64,000 nt of DNA, taken from contig NZ_QGGO01000009.1 in assembly GCF_003148625.1 (NCBI RefSeq), positions 1-64,000 of the forward strand, in the 5' to 3' direction. Positions within the stretch are counted from its first letter, which is position 1. Each line of letters starts with the position of its first letter. The notes beneath the pieces are model-generated. The model saw only the letters and a program-made list of their open reading frames with translations. It was not told the origin of the DNA and ran no database searches. The stretch comes from Arcicella aurantiaca. Lineage in GTDB: Bacteria; Bacteroidota; Bacteroidia; Cytophagales; Spirosomataceae. A program made the position numbers and the translations under genes. This document shows positions 9,623 through 19,665 of the stretch, one piece after another.

Positions 9623-9901
9623 CATTGTTTTAAAAGTATTAAGTTTTGATGATTGATTTGTTGATTCAATCATTCAAAAAAGAATTTTATCGGTTAATTA
9701 GTTCAAAAATTATGAAAACCGTTAAAGCGATGAGCTTTAGTTCTGCAAAATTACTAAGACTTATTCGTTATTTGGCAATGCTTTCGGTTTAAATGTGATT
9801 AGTGGTAGATAGTATGTAGCTGAAAGGCGAATTTTCTGAGATTTTAACCGTGTCATTTTTTTTCTTTGAAATTCTTTTTATTTTAGCATTAATTCTCTTT
9901 G

Positions 9902-10039
9902 AAGTATGTAAAGGAATAAATTATTTGACATTATGTTTGGCGTATAGCATACGCTAAAATTATCAAAACATTTGCGTATGCTATACGCCACTACAAATCA
10001 ATGACATTAATATTATGAAATAATTTATTCTCGGTACTT
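9902..10039. repeat. 138-bp MITE-like inverted repeat, copy A
   Basis: The ends are imperfect inverted repeats (AAGTATGTAAAGGAATAAAT at 9902; its counterpart ends at 10039). Inside are facing arms GGCGTATAGCATACGC (9939-9954) and GCGTATGCTATACGCCACTAC (9974-9994). Copy B at 24129-24266 has the same length and layout. There is no coding capacity. The rest of the yidC to protease gap (9623-9901 and 10040-10107) shows nothing else recognisable. Confidence 0.88.
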
Positions 10040-10107
10040 ACTTCCGATTCTCTTTAATAACTTCCTAAGTAGCTTTTGTAATTATTTACTCAAAATGCTA
10101 TGTCAAA

Positions 10108-12246
10108 ATGAAAACAATTTTCAACCACTTCTTATTTATACTTTTACTGTCTTTCCTTTCCACATTTGTTCAAGCTCAAGATACTGCTTATCAGTGCATT
10201 TACGAACCTGATGCACAAACACAAGAAATAGCACGACAAGTTTTGGCTAAAATGAATTCTTTGAAAGGACAAAATCAAGGAAATCAGACTTCACTCTTAA
10301 CAGGAGTTGTTAAAATTCCACTCGTTGTTCATGTCATTGAGCCAAGTACAACTTCGAGCATTATTACTGATGCAGAAATAAATGCTATGGTGGCTAATTT
10401 GAATGCGGCATATCGTGCTACGGGAGCATTTGCGGGTAGCCAAGATGTTGAAATTGAGTTTGAATTGGCAAAACAAGACCCAACTTGCAATACCACAACG
10501 GGTATTACAAGATACGATGCTTCTGGAAATGCAACGTATGTATCAAAAGGGGTTTTTAATACTGGCGTATCGTGGGCAACTGTGCAAGGCTGGAGAACTT
10601 GGGCTAAGAATCTTTATGCCAATATCTGGATTGTTCATAAATTAGACAATGGTGCAGCAGGTGTTGGAGGACCAAGCGAAGGCTTTATTGTTTTGGCAAA
10701 TTCTGTAAAAACACCTAATGAACAAGTTTCTCCACATGAAATTGCTCATTATTTTGGATTGGCTCACCCATTTCCAACAGATGCAACGCCCGGAACAAAT
10801 GCCAGTTGTAATTGTGGTGATGGAGATGGTTTGACGGATACGCCTAATTTAACGGCATATTCAATTGGGTCAATTTGTCCACACGAATGGTCATGTTCAA
10901 GCACTACCATGAATAGTTTAAATCCATGCACAAATTTGGCTTATGGGAATATTCAGAAAAATATTATGAATTATCTGAATAATACCTGCGGAACTCAATT
11001 TACGGCAAATCAAAAAACGTTTATGAGAAACTTTATTGAGTCTTATCATTCAGTATTATTGACTTCGCCTGTACTGCAAACTACTCCGAGTACACCAATT
11101 GCAACTATCTCAGCAACGCCAACCTTTTGTACATCAACCGCTTTTCCTAATTTCTCAGCCATGTGTTTGTGTAGTTCTGTTCAAACCATGACAATCAACG
11201 GAAATGTGGTAACAAGTTATGGTTTAAAACCCGTATTAAGTGCTGGTCAGCAATCTACTTGGACGTATGGACTAACTTGTGCCAATGGCTTAACCGATAC
11301 AAAAACCGTACTTTTTTATAATCCCGGAGTTACTAATATTATAACGGCTTGTGGTACGGGTGGTGTTTATAGTTTAACTTTTAATAATCCGAATAATTTT
11401 ATGGTAACAAGTTCATCGGGAACGGTTGTCGGAAACAGTGTCATTAATGTACCAAATGGAACAAATGTAGTCTTAACAGTAAGTGATGCCAACGGTTGTG
11501 GAAATAATCAGCAGACAGTCATAAGTCCGTGTTGTTCTTTAGGGGCAAATTCTCCTGTTGCTTGTACCCCAACGGCAACAAATGGATTGAGTAATTATTT
11601 TGGAATTGCGAGTTTTGCTTTCAACGGTACACCTGCTATTAATGCAACATCGTCAAGTTCACAATCAGACGGGAAAAACTATGTTGATAATTCGTGTCTT
11701 AGTCAAACCAATGTCATTGCAGGAAATACTTATACATTGACAGTGGGTGGACATTATACAAATGCTCATAAAGTCAAAGTTTATATTGATTATAATAACA
11801 ACGGATTATTTACGGAGGCTGATGAAATTGTCTTGTCAGGAACAACAAGCGGTTCAACAGGCGGAAATATATATTCTGGAACAATCACCATTCCTAATAC
11901 CGCAGTAGCAAATACATTACTGAGAGTGAGAGTTTTAGCAGACCCTTCTTCGTCTTCCAATTCTTGTACAATTGTTGGGCAAACTGGATATGGTTCAGGG
12001 CAAATTGAAGATTATGCTCTTTCAATAACAAATAATTGCACAATGTATTCGGTTAAATCAGGAAATTGGGATGATGCCACCGTTTGGTCATGTGCCAGAA
12101 TTCCAACTAATTCAGATATTGTTACTATTACTGCTGGACATACTGTTAATGTGCCTTCTGCCTTAATTGCTCATGCAAAAGATGTAAAAGCCTATGGAGT
12201 TTTGACAGTTCAACAAACAGGATTATTGAAATTGATAACGCCATAA
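10108..12246 (+). CDS. Secreted M43-type zinc metalloprotease with GEVED domain
   Basis: A 712-residue exported protease. The signal peptide covers about residues 1-23 (cleavage after VQA). The catalytic site is HEIAHYFGLAH (His210, Glu211, His214, His220), the extended metzincin zinc motif of the pappalysin/cytophagalysin (M43) family, with the Met-turn at NIMNYL (Met287). After the protease come a C-rich Ig-like stretch (about 330-480), a GEVED-type domain (YIDYNNNGLF near 570 and GQIEDYALSI near 640), and a short segment (GNWDDATVWSCARIP) of the kind that begins cell-surface repeat modules. No type IX sorting tail is visible at the C-terminus, which ends abruptly, so the protein may be shortened. 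It lies between yidC and pyrG, on the opposite strand. Confidence 0.88.
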   Translation: MKTIFNHFLFILLLSFLSTFVQAQDTAYQCIYEPDAQTQEIARQVLAKMNSLKGQNQGNQTSLLTGVVKIPLVVHVIEPSTTSSIITDAEINAMVANLNAAYRATGAFAGSQDVEIEFELAKQDPTCNTTTGITRYDASGNATYVSKGVFNTGVSWATVQGWRTWAKNLYANIWIVHKLDNGAAGVGGPSEGFIVLANSVKTPNEQVSPHEIAHYFGLAHPFPTDATPGTNASCNCGDGDGLTDTPNLTAYSIGSICPHEWSCSSTTMNSLNPCTNLAYGNIQKNIMNYLNNTCGTQFTANQKTFMRNFIESYHSVLLTSPVLQTTPSTPIATISATPTFCTSTAFPNFSAMCLCSSVQTMTINGNVVTSYGLKPVLSAGQQSTWTYGLTCANGLTDTKTVLFYNPGVTNIITACGTGGVYSLTFNNPNNFMVTSSSGTVVGNSVINVPNGTNVVLTVSDANGCGNNQQTVISPCCSLGANSPVACTPTATNGLSNYFGIASFAFNGTPAINATSSSSQSDGKNYVDNSCLSQTNVIAGNTYTLTVGGHYTNAHKVKVYIDYNNNGLFTEADEIVLSGTTSGSTGGNIYSGTITIPNTAVANTLLRVRVLADPSSSSNSCTIVGQTGYGSGQIEDYALSITNNCTMYSVKSGNWDDATVWSCARIPTNSDIVTITAGHTVNVPSALIAHAKDVKAYGVLTVQQTGLLKLITP

Positions 12247-12301
12247 ATGAAATCAGTAAATTTTGAAGATTATTTTCTTCTAAATAAAAACGAATTTTGA
12301 T

Positions 12302-12643
12302 ATGAATATTTTTGAAAAAACTTTAGTTGAAGATAACGAATTAGCTTGGGATGTTTTGGGCGGAGGTGTTAGTCGTAAAATTATGACTTATGATAATGAT
12401 GTGATGTTAGTAAAAGTTGCTTTTGAAAAGGGTGGAATTGGTGCTTTGCATTATCATCCACACAAACAAATTAGTTATATCGCAAAAGGCAAATTTGAAG
12501 TGACCATTGGCGAAGATAAAAAGATTTTATCTGAAGGCGATGTTTATTTTGCTCCTTCAAATATCACGCACGGAGTTGTTTGTTTGGAAGAAGGACTTTT
12601 AATAGACGTTTTCAATCCGATGAGAGAAGATTTTGTTTCTTAG
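12302..12643 (+). CDS. KdgF-like small cupin protein
   Basis: A 113-residue single-domain cupin. Motif 1 is LHYHPHKQISYIAKGKFEV (metal-binding His, His and Gln near residues 50-56), and motif 2 is GDVYFAPSNITHGV with the final metal His. The ending LIDVFNPMREDF matches the KdgF family, whose members linearise unsaturated uronates released from pectin and alginate. That role is possible here but not proven, since small cupins vary in function. It starts 55 bp after the metalloprotease stop on the same strand and is followed by a strong terminator. No pectin lyase genes are adjacent. Confidence 0.78.
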   Translation: MNIFEKTLVEDNELAWDVLGGGVSRKIMTYDNDVMLVKVAFEKGGIGALHYHPHKQISYIAKGKFEVTIGEDKKILSEGDVYFAPSNITHGVVCLEEGLLIDVFNPMREDFVS

Positions 12644-12699
12644 GTATGAGGTCTTAGGTATGAGTTATGAATTATGAATTTGTACATCATAGAAACTCA

Positions 12700-12745
12700 C
12701 AAAAAAGGCTTTTAGGGAACTTAATATCCTAAAAAGCCTTTTTTG
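12700..12745. terminator. Bidirectional terminator between cupin and pyrG
   Basis: A stem of about 17 bp pairs CAAAAAAGGCTTTTAGG (12700-12716) with CCTAAAAAGCCTTTTTTG (12728-12745). A and T runs flank it, which suits the two convergent genes. Confidence 0.88.
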
Positions 12746-12801
12746 TAAACTCTAAACTCTAAACTCTAAACTCTAAACTCTAAACTCTAAACTCTAAACT
12801 C
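12746..12801. repeat. Heptanucleotide microsatellite (TAAACTC)8
   Basis: Eight uninterrupted copies of TAAACTC fill the space between the terminator and the pyrG stop codon, whose complement starts at 12802. A heptamer tract shifts frame when its copy number changes, but here it lies outside coding sequence. Confidence 0.95.
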
Positions 12802-14785
<1,984 letters not shown>

Positions 14786-15010
14786 ATTTTACGGAATTAT
14801 CTACCATTTGGCGGACTCTTTTAAGGTTACACTTCTCCGAAGTGGGTACGAGAATTTTCACTATATTCTACAAAGGTTGAACCTCTCCGAGGTATAAATC
14901 GACACAATTTCGGAGAAATTCAACCTTTGTAGCACAAGAATAGCCTCGAATTACGGGCTTCGGAGAAGCCTAACCTTAATTCCGCCAAATAGTAGATAAT
15001 TCCGTAATTT
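14786..15010. repeat. About 220-bp nested palindromic element
   Basis: Outer arms of about 40 bp pair (14786-14829, containing TTACGGAATTATCTACCATT, with 14971-15010). Inside, a second pair of arms (TACAAAGGTTGAACCTCTCC at 14869 and its imperfect complement at 14910-14932) flanks a short centre. Two small hairpins lie beside these: CACTTCTCCGAAGTG and GGCTTCGGAGAAGCC. No frame is open across it. It looks like a MITE or composite REP element in the gap between pyrG and the glycosyltransferase. Confidence 0.9.
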
Positions 15011-15054
15011 TTTAAATGAAACTCAAAAACTAAATAAAATTAAATTGCTCTTGT

Positions 15055-15103
15055 AATAATAAAATCCTGAAAATAAATATTTGATTTTCAGGATTTTATT
15101 ATT
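15055..15103. terminator. Terminator of the glycosyltransferase gene
   Basis: A perfect 20-bp stem (15055-15074 with 15084-15103) around a 9-base loop, 45 bp past the end of the minus-strand glycosyltransferase gene, with T-rich flanks. Confidence 0.85.
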
Positions 15104-15147
15104 CAAGTTTCGTGAAAATATTTGTTGATATTGCTTCAAATGTTTTT

Positions 15148-16161
15148 TCAAGAAGGATATTCAATTCGTTCGCCTGTTTGTTTATAACCTTTTTCTTCAA
15201 AGATTTTTTTCCTTCCTTCGCTTATAAAGCCAATTCCATAAGCTAATAATTGTACAAAAACGGCTATAATACTTAACAAGCCAACTTTTATACTTTTATT
15301 TTTTAATGTAGAGTCGATGAAATTGAGCAAAACGTAGATGCCTAATAGAATTATGGCAAGATAAAAAAGTGGAGTGTAAATGAAATATAAAAAAGGAATT
15401 GAAAAACAACCCAAAGTAAAAATCATGGGGAAGGTATGCACTAATTTTAATTCTTTCGGGAAAAAGCGACTGATATTTATTCGTGCTTTACCGAAGAATC
15501 TCAATTGCTTATAAAATTGAGAAAAACTCGTTCTACGTTTATGATAAATGAAGGCGTCGTAAATTAAACCTGATTTAAAACCTAAAGAAATAGCTCGGAT
15601 TGAAAACTCAATATCTTCGCCCATACGAGTGATGATGAAGCCTTTTGTTTTTTCATAAACTTCTCTCGAAAGTCCCATGTTGAAACTTCTTGGATGGAAA
15701 GTCCCGCCCAAATTCTTCTTACTTCCTCTGATGCCACCCGTTGTAAAAATGGAAGTCATGGAATAGCTAATTGCTTTTTGGATTGGCGTAAAATTTGGAT
15801 GGTCACGGTCGGGACCACCATATAAATCTAAATAGTTGGTATTGAGTTGATTTTCAACTATTTCAAGATAATTTGATTCGATGAGTGCGTCAGAATCCAA
15901 GATAATGAAATAATCACCTTGGGCATATCTAAAACCAGTATTTCGTGCAAAACCTTGTCCAGTGTTTTCTTGGAAATAATAATGTATTTCTATTTTATCT
16001 TGAAATTTATCAACAACGGTATCACATTTTGTAACTGAACCATCTTCAACAATAACGATTTCAAAGTTTTTATAAGTTTGTTTTACAAGGCATTCCAATA
16101 ACTCTTCAACTTCATCGGGGCGGTTATAAACGGGAATAATTATCGAATATTTTCTGGTCAT
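15148..16161 (-). CDS. Family 2 glycosyltransferase with C-terminal membrane segments
   Basis: A 337-residue inverting GT-A transferase that would add a sugar from a nucleotide donor to a membrane-associated acceptor. The start YSIIIPVYNRPDEVEELLECL and the VEDGS loop bind the nucleotide. YFIILDSDALIE (about residues 88-99) holds the DXD-like metal motif. MGEDIEFSIRAISLGFKS is the acceptor-side ED motif. Two or three hydrophobic segments follow residue 245. Donor and acceptor cannot be predicted. The gene stands alone, followed by a strong terminator, and a palindromic repeat cluster begins 5 bp before its start codon. Confidence 0.9.
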   Translation of the reverse strand: MTRKYSIIIPVYNRPDEVEELLECLVKQTYKNFEIVIVEDGSVTKCDTVVDKFQDKIEIHYYFQENTGQGFARNTGFRYAQGDYFIILDSDALIESNYLEIVENQLNTNYLDLYGGPDRDHPNFTPIQKAISYSMTSIFTTGGIRGSKKNLGGTFHPRSFNMGLSREVYEKTKGFIITRMGEDIEFSIRAISLGFKSGLIYDAFIYHKRRTSFSQFYKQLRFFGKARINISRFFPKELKLVHTFPMIFTLGCFSIPFLYFIYTPLFYLAIILLGIYVLLNFIDSTLKNKSIKVGLLSIIAVFVQLLAYGIGFISEGRKKIFEEKGYKQTGERIEYPS

Positions 16162-16165
16162 TGTG

Positions 16166-16314
16166 GTAACACAGACTTCAGTCTGTTCCTTAGTAGTGGA
16201 CAGGCTTTAACCTGTTTATATTTTGGTCTTTTTTAGTATCGACTTCAGTCTGTTTTTTAGTAGCACAGGCTTCAGCCTGTTTTTATTTTACGTACAGACT
16301 AAAGTCTGTGTTAC
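16166..16314. repeat. Cluster of CAGACTTCAGTCTG-type palindromes
   Basis: Five short hairpin modules follow one another: CAGACTTCAGTCTG at 16171, ACAGGCTTTAACCTGT near 16200, GACTTCAGTC at 16241, ACAGGCTTCAGCCTGT at 16265 and CAGACTAAAGTCTG at 16295. The cluster is framed by GTAAC at 16166 and GTTAC at 16310. A compact two-module version lies at 25605-25661. Confidence 0.92.
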
Positions 16315-16329
16315 GTTTAAAGGCTCAAT

Positions 16330-16980
16330 TTACGCTTTTAATGATTGTTTTAAAAATCCTATGGCAATGAAATATTGAGCCATAACGTAAGTTCCCATTA
16401 CTAAAAAAGTCGAAGCTGGAATTTTATAAGCAAATTTTTCGATAGCCAAAAATGAATCTGACAGCACAAATAGCATTGCTCCAACAAATACAAATCTGAA
16501 ACTTTCGGTAGTTGTTTTTCTTTCAGAAGCACAAATTGCCATTACACAAATTGCCAACATATAAACCAAAACAGGAATCAATAATTCTTTATTGACGTGA
16601 GGGTAAATCAGTGCAAATAGTGAAATAGAAAGAATTGGAATGAAAATTCGGGCAGAGATATTGGCGTCTTTTTTTGTTCTACTAAAAACATAAATATAAA
16701 AAAGGTGTGTCATTAAAAACGAACCTAAACCTAACATGAAAAAAGTTTCTCCCGAAAACATCAAAAATACATCGCCCAACCATGAAAACGTAAATGCCAT
16801 GAGCATTAAAACATCTTGCTTTTCAAGTGGTTTTTGGGCTTTTAGATAATAAAAAAGGATAATGGAAAGCATTATTAAAGGTTTTGTGAAAAATACGCCT
16901 TCCCTAAAACCGATTGTTCCTGCTATAATTTCAAGAATGGAAATTATAGCAAAAATGTAGGTAAATGTTTTAGTTTTCAT
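16330..16980 (-). CDS. YhhN family membrane protein (lysoplasmalogenase-like)
   Basis: A 216-residue integral membrane protein with about eight hydrophobic helices. The YhhN/TMEM86 pattern is visible: FTFSWLGDVFLMF (aspartate in helix 3), GLGSFLMTHLFYIYVF, and GAMLFVLSDSFLAIEKF. Eukaryotic members hydrolyse the vinyl-ether bond of lysoplasmalogen; the role of bacterial members is mostly untested. The start at 16980 gives a normal length. The gene shares direction with the glycosyltransferase downstream, but the palindrome cluster between them makes a shared transcript uncertain. Confidence 0.85.
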   Translation of the reverse strand: MKTKTFTYIFAIISILEIIAGTIGFREGVFFTKPLIMLSIILFYYLKAQKPLEKQDVLMLMAFTFSWLGDVFLMFSGETFFMLGLGSFLMTHLFYIYVFSRTKKDANISARIFIPILSISLFALIYPHVNKELLIPVLVYMLAICVMAICASERKTTTESFRFVFVGAMLFVLSDSFLAIEKFAYKIPASTFLVMGTYVMAQYFIAIGFLKQSLKA

Positions 16981-17080
16981 GGTGGTTAGGATATTTTAAG
17001 AGATAATGCAATTTACTGATTTTACATTTATTCTGAACTAAGATTTTTAGATTAAAAGATTTTACTCAGCTATGAAATTA

Positions 17081-17111
17081 GATTACCCAACTTTTTAAAA
17101 GTTGGGTAATC
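17081..17111. terminator. Hairpin between MIOX and YhhN genes
   Basis: A perfect 12-bp stem (GATTACCCAACT at 17081-17092 with AGTTGGGTAATC at 17100-17111) lies upstream of the YhhN gene and downstream of MIOX. It probably acts as a second terminator for MIOX. Confidence 0.6.
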
Positions 17112-17133
17112 TTTAATATTCACTTTTACCCAT

Positions 17134-17169
17134 AAAAAAGCCTCTACTCATTGCTGAATAAAGGCTTTT
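17134..17169 (-). terminator. Terminator of the myo-inositol oxygenase gene
   Basis: A and T runs with a GCCT/AGGC stem (about 17134-17142 with 17161-17169) lie immediately after the MIOX stop on the minus strand. Confidence 0.65.
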
Positions 17170-17172
17170 GAA

Positions 17173-18042
17173 TTAAAACTTCAATGTTGCTGGAAGGTAT
17201 TTTTTCAATAACTCTTCGTAATATGGTTTTAATGCTTGCGTATCTGGAGGCGTTGGCAATTTTGAGTATAAATCATAAGGGTTAAATTTCTTCACCCACT
17301 CAAACATAGCGTGGTCGTGTTCGTCCATTAAATGCTCATAAGCATTTTCACGGTGTTGTGAATAGAACGAGTGATAACGAATCATGTATAGTGCTTCTTC
17401 TGGTAAATGGTCTTTTACCATTTGATACAAATATTCATCGTGTCCCCATGACATATTTACGTTTTTTAAACCGCAATTAGGTTCATAAACGCCATATTTC
17501 GTGTTATATTTTGAATCGTGAGCATCTGGATTGGCTTCAAAATATTCAGAATAGACAATTTTATCCGAATGTTTACAACCTACTGGGAAAGTATCGCCAA
17601 CAACTGCCCATTGAGCTTCGCCGAAAAGACAAAGAACTTTACCCATATCGTGTAAAAGACCAGTTAGTACAAACCAATCTGGATGACCATCAGCACGAAT
17701 TGCCTCAGAGGTTTGTAACAAATGTTGCCATTGGTCGAGAGAAGTATCAGGGTCAGAATCATCAACCAAAGTATTCAAGAAATCGAAGGCTTCCCAAATT
17801 GGCATTTCGGTTTTGTTAAATTTCAAAAACTCAGCTTGTTTTTCTTTAACGAAATCGTAAGTTTGAAATTTATGATTCAATCTATAAAATTCACGAACAG
17901 TATCTCTTTCGGGATTATCGTAATTGCGATATTCTTCTTTCGCTTTTTTAGGAGCATCTTCTTCTGGATAACGCAATAAAACATCATCTTCCCAAACGTC
18001 AAGGCTTGATAACGGAGCAATTTCTTTTTCTGAAAATTCCAT
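17173..18042 (-). CDS. MIOX: Inositol oxygenase (MIOX)
   Basis: This di-iron enzyme cleaves myo-inositol with O2 to D-glucuronate. The six expected iron ligands of the HD-domain fold are all present: His120 in ADGHPDW, His131-Asp132 in LLHDMGK, His201 in SWGHDEY, His224 in RYHSFYS and Asp257 in NPYDLYS. Length (289 residues) matches the animal and plant enzymes. The enzyme is uncommon in bacteria but known in some Bacteroidota. No inositol transporter or uronate pathway genes are adjacent. A palindromic 20-bp site, nearly identical to one in front of the first susC, lies 124 bp upstream, which suggests control by a LacI-type repressor. Confidence 0.95.
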   Translation of the reverse strand: MEFSEKEIAPLSSLDVWEDDVLLRYPEEDAPKKAKEEYRNYDNPERDTVREFYRLNHKFQTYDFVKEKQAEFLKFNKTEMPIWEAFDFLNTLVDDSDPDTSLDQWQHLLQTSEAIRADGHPDWFVLTGLLHDMGKVLCLFGEAQWAVVGDTFPVGCKHSDKIVYSEYFEANPDAHDSKYNTKYGVYEPNCGLKNVNMSWGHDEYLYQMVKDHLPEEALYMIRYHSFYSQHRENAYEHLMDEHDHAMFEWVKKFNPYDLYSKLPTPPDTQALKPYYEELLKKYLPATLKF

Positions 18043-18165
18043 GAGGATAAAACCGAAAACGGCTAATTGTTAAAATGTAAATATTCTTATATTCAAAGTT
18101 ATAAATTATATTAAATAAATTCAATCGTAAAATCCTAAAACAGTCTAAAAATAAGACAATTTATA

Positions 18166-18185
18166 TATGCAAACGTTTGTAATTG
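18166..18185 (-). promoter_or_regulatory. LacI-type operator upstream of MIOX
   Basis: The 10-bp palindrome CAAACGTTTG with a central CG, typical of LacI-family operators, sits in a 20-bp block that reads CAATTACAAACGTTTGCATA in the direction of MIOX. The block at 46532-46551 reads the same except for one base, in the same orientation to its downstream gene. Regulator binding is inferred. Confidence 0.6.
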
Positions 18186-18419
18186 TTGCATGAAAAATCG
18201 TTTCATTTATCACAAAAGCGAATTTTTAAAATAATCTAATCTATGTGAGAATTAAATTGTCCCAAAATCTTGAATCTGTACGCTTCAAGTGACTTAAAAT
18301 TTCAGAAAGCATACTTAAAAAAGGGCTTGTGCGTTTAATTGATGAAACTCAAATTTTAAATCATAAAATTCAACTTTTTAGTTTTTTATGATTAGTACCA
18401 CATCAATAATCCTACTTAT
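18186..18419. other. Divergent intergenic region, no gene seen
   Basis: Part of the 377-bp gap between MIOX and the barrel gene. It is AT-rich, with stops in all frames and no hairpin or RNA gene that I recognise. Confidence 0.5.
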
Positions 18420-19385
18420 ATGCTTGCTAAAAAACTTCTTTGCTTTTTATTAATCCATTTTATTGGTTTTCAATTAGTTGCTCAAACGCCTTCTTTGAGC
18501 CAATTATTTTATCCAAATATTACCTTGAAAACCGAAATTATGCCCGATGCTTCTATGAATAACGGACATCAATTTGGCTTAAATAGAAGTTCAGCATTGG
18601 GAATAATTCCTTTGAGTACAGAAATTTCGGCGGGAATTGGCTTTGGTAAAAAAGCGGATATTCAAGCAAAGCACAGTTTATTGATTGCTAATCTTGCCCA
18701 AATCAATACGACTATTGATGGAAAAGAACAACCCGACGGGGGCTATAAAACAATGGGTTTGACGTATGTGCAATTGAAGGCGAGTTTACGAGAAAAATTC
18801 TGGGTTTATGGCGTTGGGGGAGGTGTTACACAATCCAATGAAACGTTTTTTAATCCACAACCGTATTTTTATGGAGGTGCAGCCCGACTTCGTATTTTGG
18901 GTTTAAGAACACAAATTCTTTATGGAACAGCGATAGTTTACAGTCAGAAATTTAGAATAATTCCTATTTTTGGTTTTACAAAAGCTCTTGGCGATGATTG
19001 GAAGGTTTCGGGAATATTACCATTTAGAGCAAGTGTAACTTATAAAGCAAATCAATGGTTGCATCTTGATTTCAATACCGTTTACGATGGTTTTAGTGCT
19101 GGTTATCAAGAATATAGTGCGACGGAGAAGTTAGTGCGTCGTCAAAATTATCAACACGTAAAGTTTACATTATCTGCCAATGCTCATATTTTGAATGTAT
19201 TTAATTTAGGGGTTGAAGGTGGATTGACGGCTTTCCGTCAGGTAAAAACATTTAATACCGCAAATGAAAATTTGGTAACATCCACGATGCCGGCAACACC
19301 ATATTTAGGATTAAGTTTAAGATATATTACCAGTAAGTCAAAATTATCATCAAAATTCATGAAAGGCACTGGTATCGACTTTTAA
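18420..19385 (+). CDS. Predicted outer-membrane beta-barrel protein, unknown function
   Basis: A 321-residue protein with a signal peptide (cleavage near QLVAQ at about residue 22). The mature part is made of alternating amphipathic strands with many aromatic ends (FWVYGVGGGV, YFYGGAARLRILG, WLHLDFNTVYDGFSAGYQEY), as in small outer-membrane barrels such as DUF6268-like proteins. I do not recognise a specific function. It precedes the efflux-pump operon by 280 bp but is separated from it by a terminator-like hairpin, so it is probably independent. Confidence 0.7.
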   Translation: MLAKKLLCFLLIHFIGFQLVAQTPSLSQLFYPNITLKTEIMPDASMNNGHQFGLNRSSALGIIPLSTEISAGIGFGKKADIQAKHSLLIANLAQINTTIDGKEQPDGGYKTMGLTYVQLKASLREKFWVYGVGGGVTQSNETFFNPQPYFYGGAARLRILGLRTQILYGTAIVYSQKFRIIPIFGFTKALGDDWKVSGILPFRASVTYKANQWLHLDFNTVYDGFSAGYQEYSATEKLVRRQNYQHVKFTLSANAHILNVFNLGVEGGLTAFRQVKTFNTANENLVTSTMPATPYLGLSLRYITSKSKLSSKFMKGTGIDF

Positions 19386-19405
19386 AATTCCCTATGTTTT
19401 AAACA

Positions 19406-19445
19406 AAATCCCAGATTTGTAAAGCAATTTATAGATTTGGGATTT
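19406..19445 (+). terminator. Terminator-like hairpin after the barrel gene
   Basis: AAATCCCA (19406-19413) pairs with TGGGATTT (19438-19445), and the bases inside it pair partly, followed by a T-rich stretch. It lies 21 bp after the stop codon. Confidence 0.6.
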
Positions 19446-19665
19446 CTTGTATAAATACAATTAATAGTAGCATTTTTTGCTTGTTTGCTTTTTTGGCATC
19501 TCTTCAAATAGTCATATTTCCCGCAAAGTATTTCCGACATATCTACACATTATAAAACTTGGTCGAAATATATTGATATTGTGCAGTAAAACGGGATAAA
19601 AGGTTATTCTCTTCAAGTTACCTTTACATTATAATCAACGATGAATAATATATTCAATTTAAGAA

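Noticed and set aside
12746-12801. Telomere-like or attachment-site repeat
   Set aside because: A bacterial intergenic heptamer tract beside a core gene, with no integrase or replicon end nearby, is best read as a simple microsatellite.
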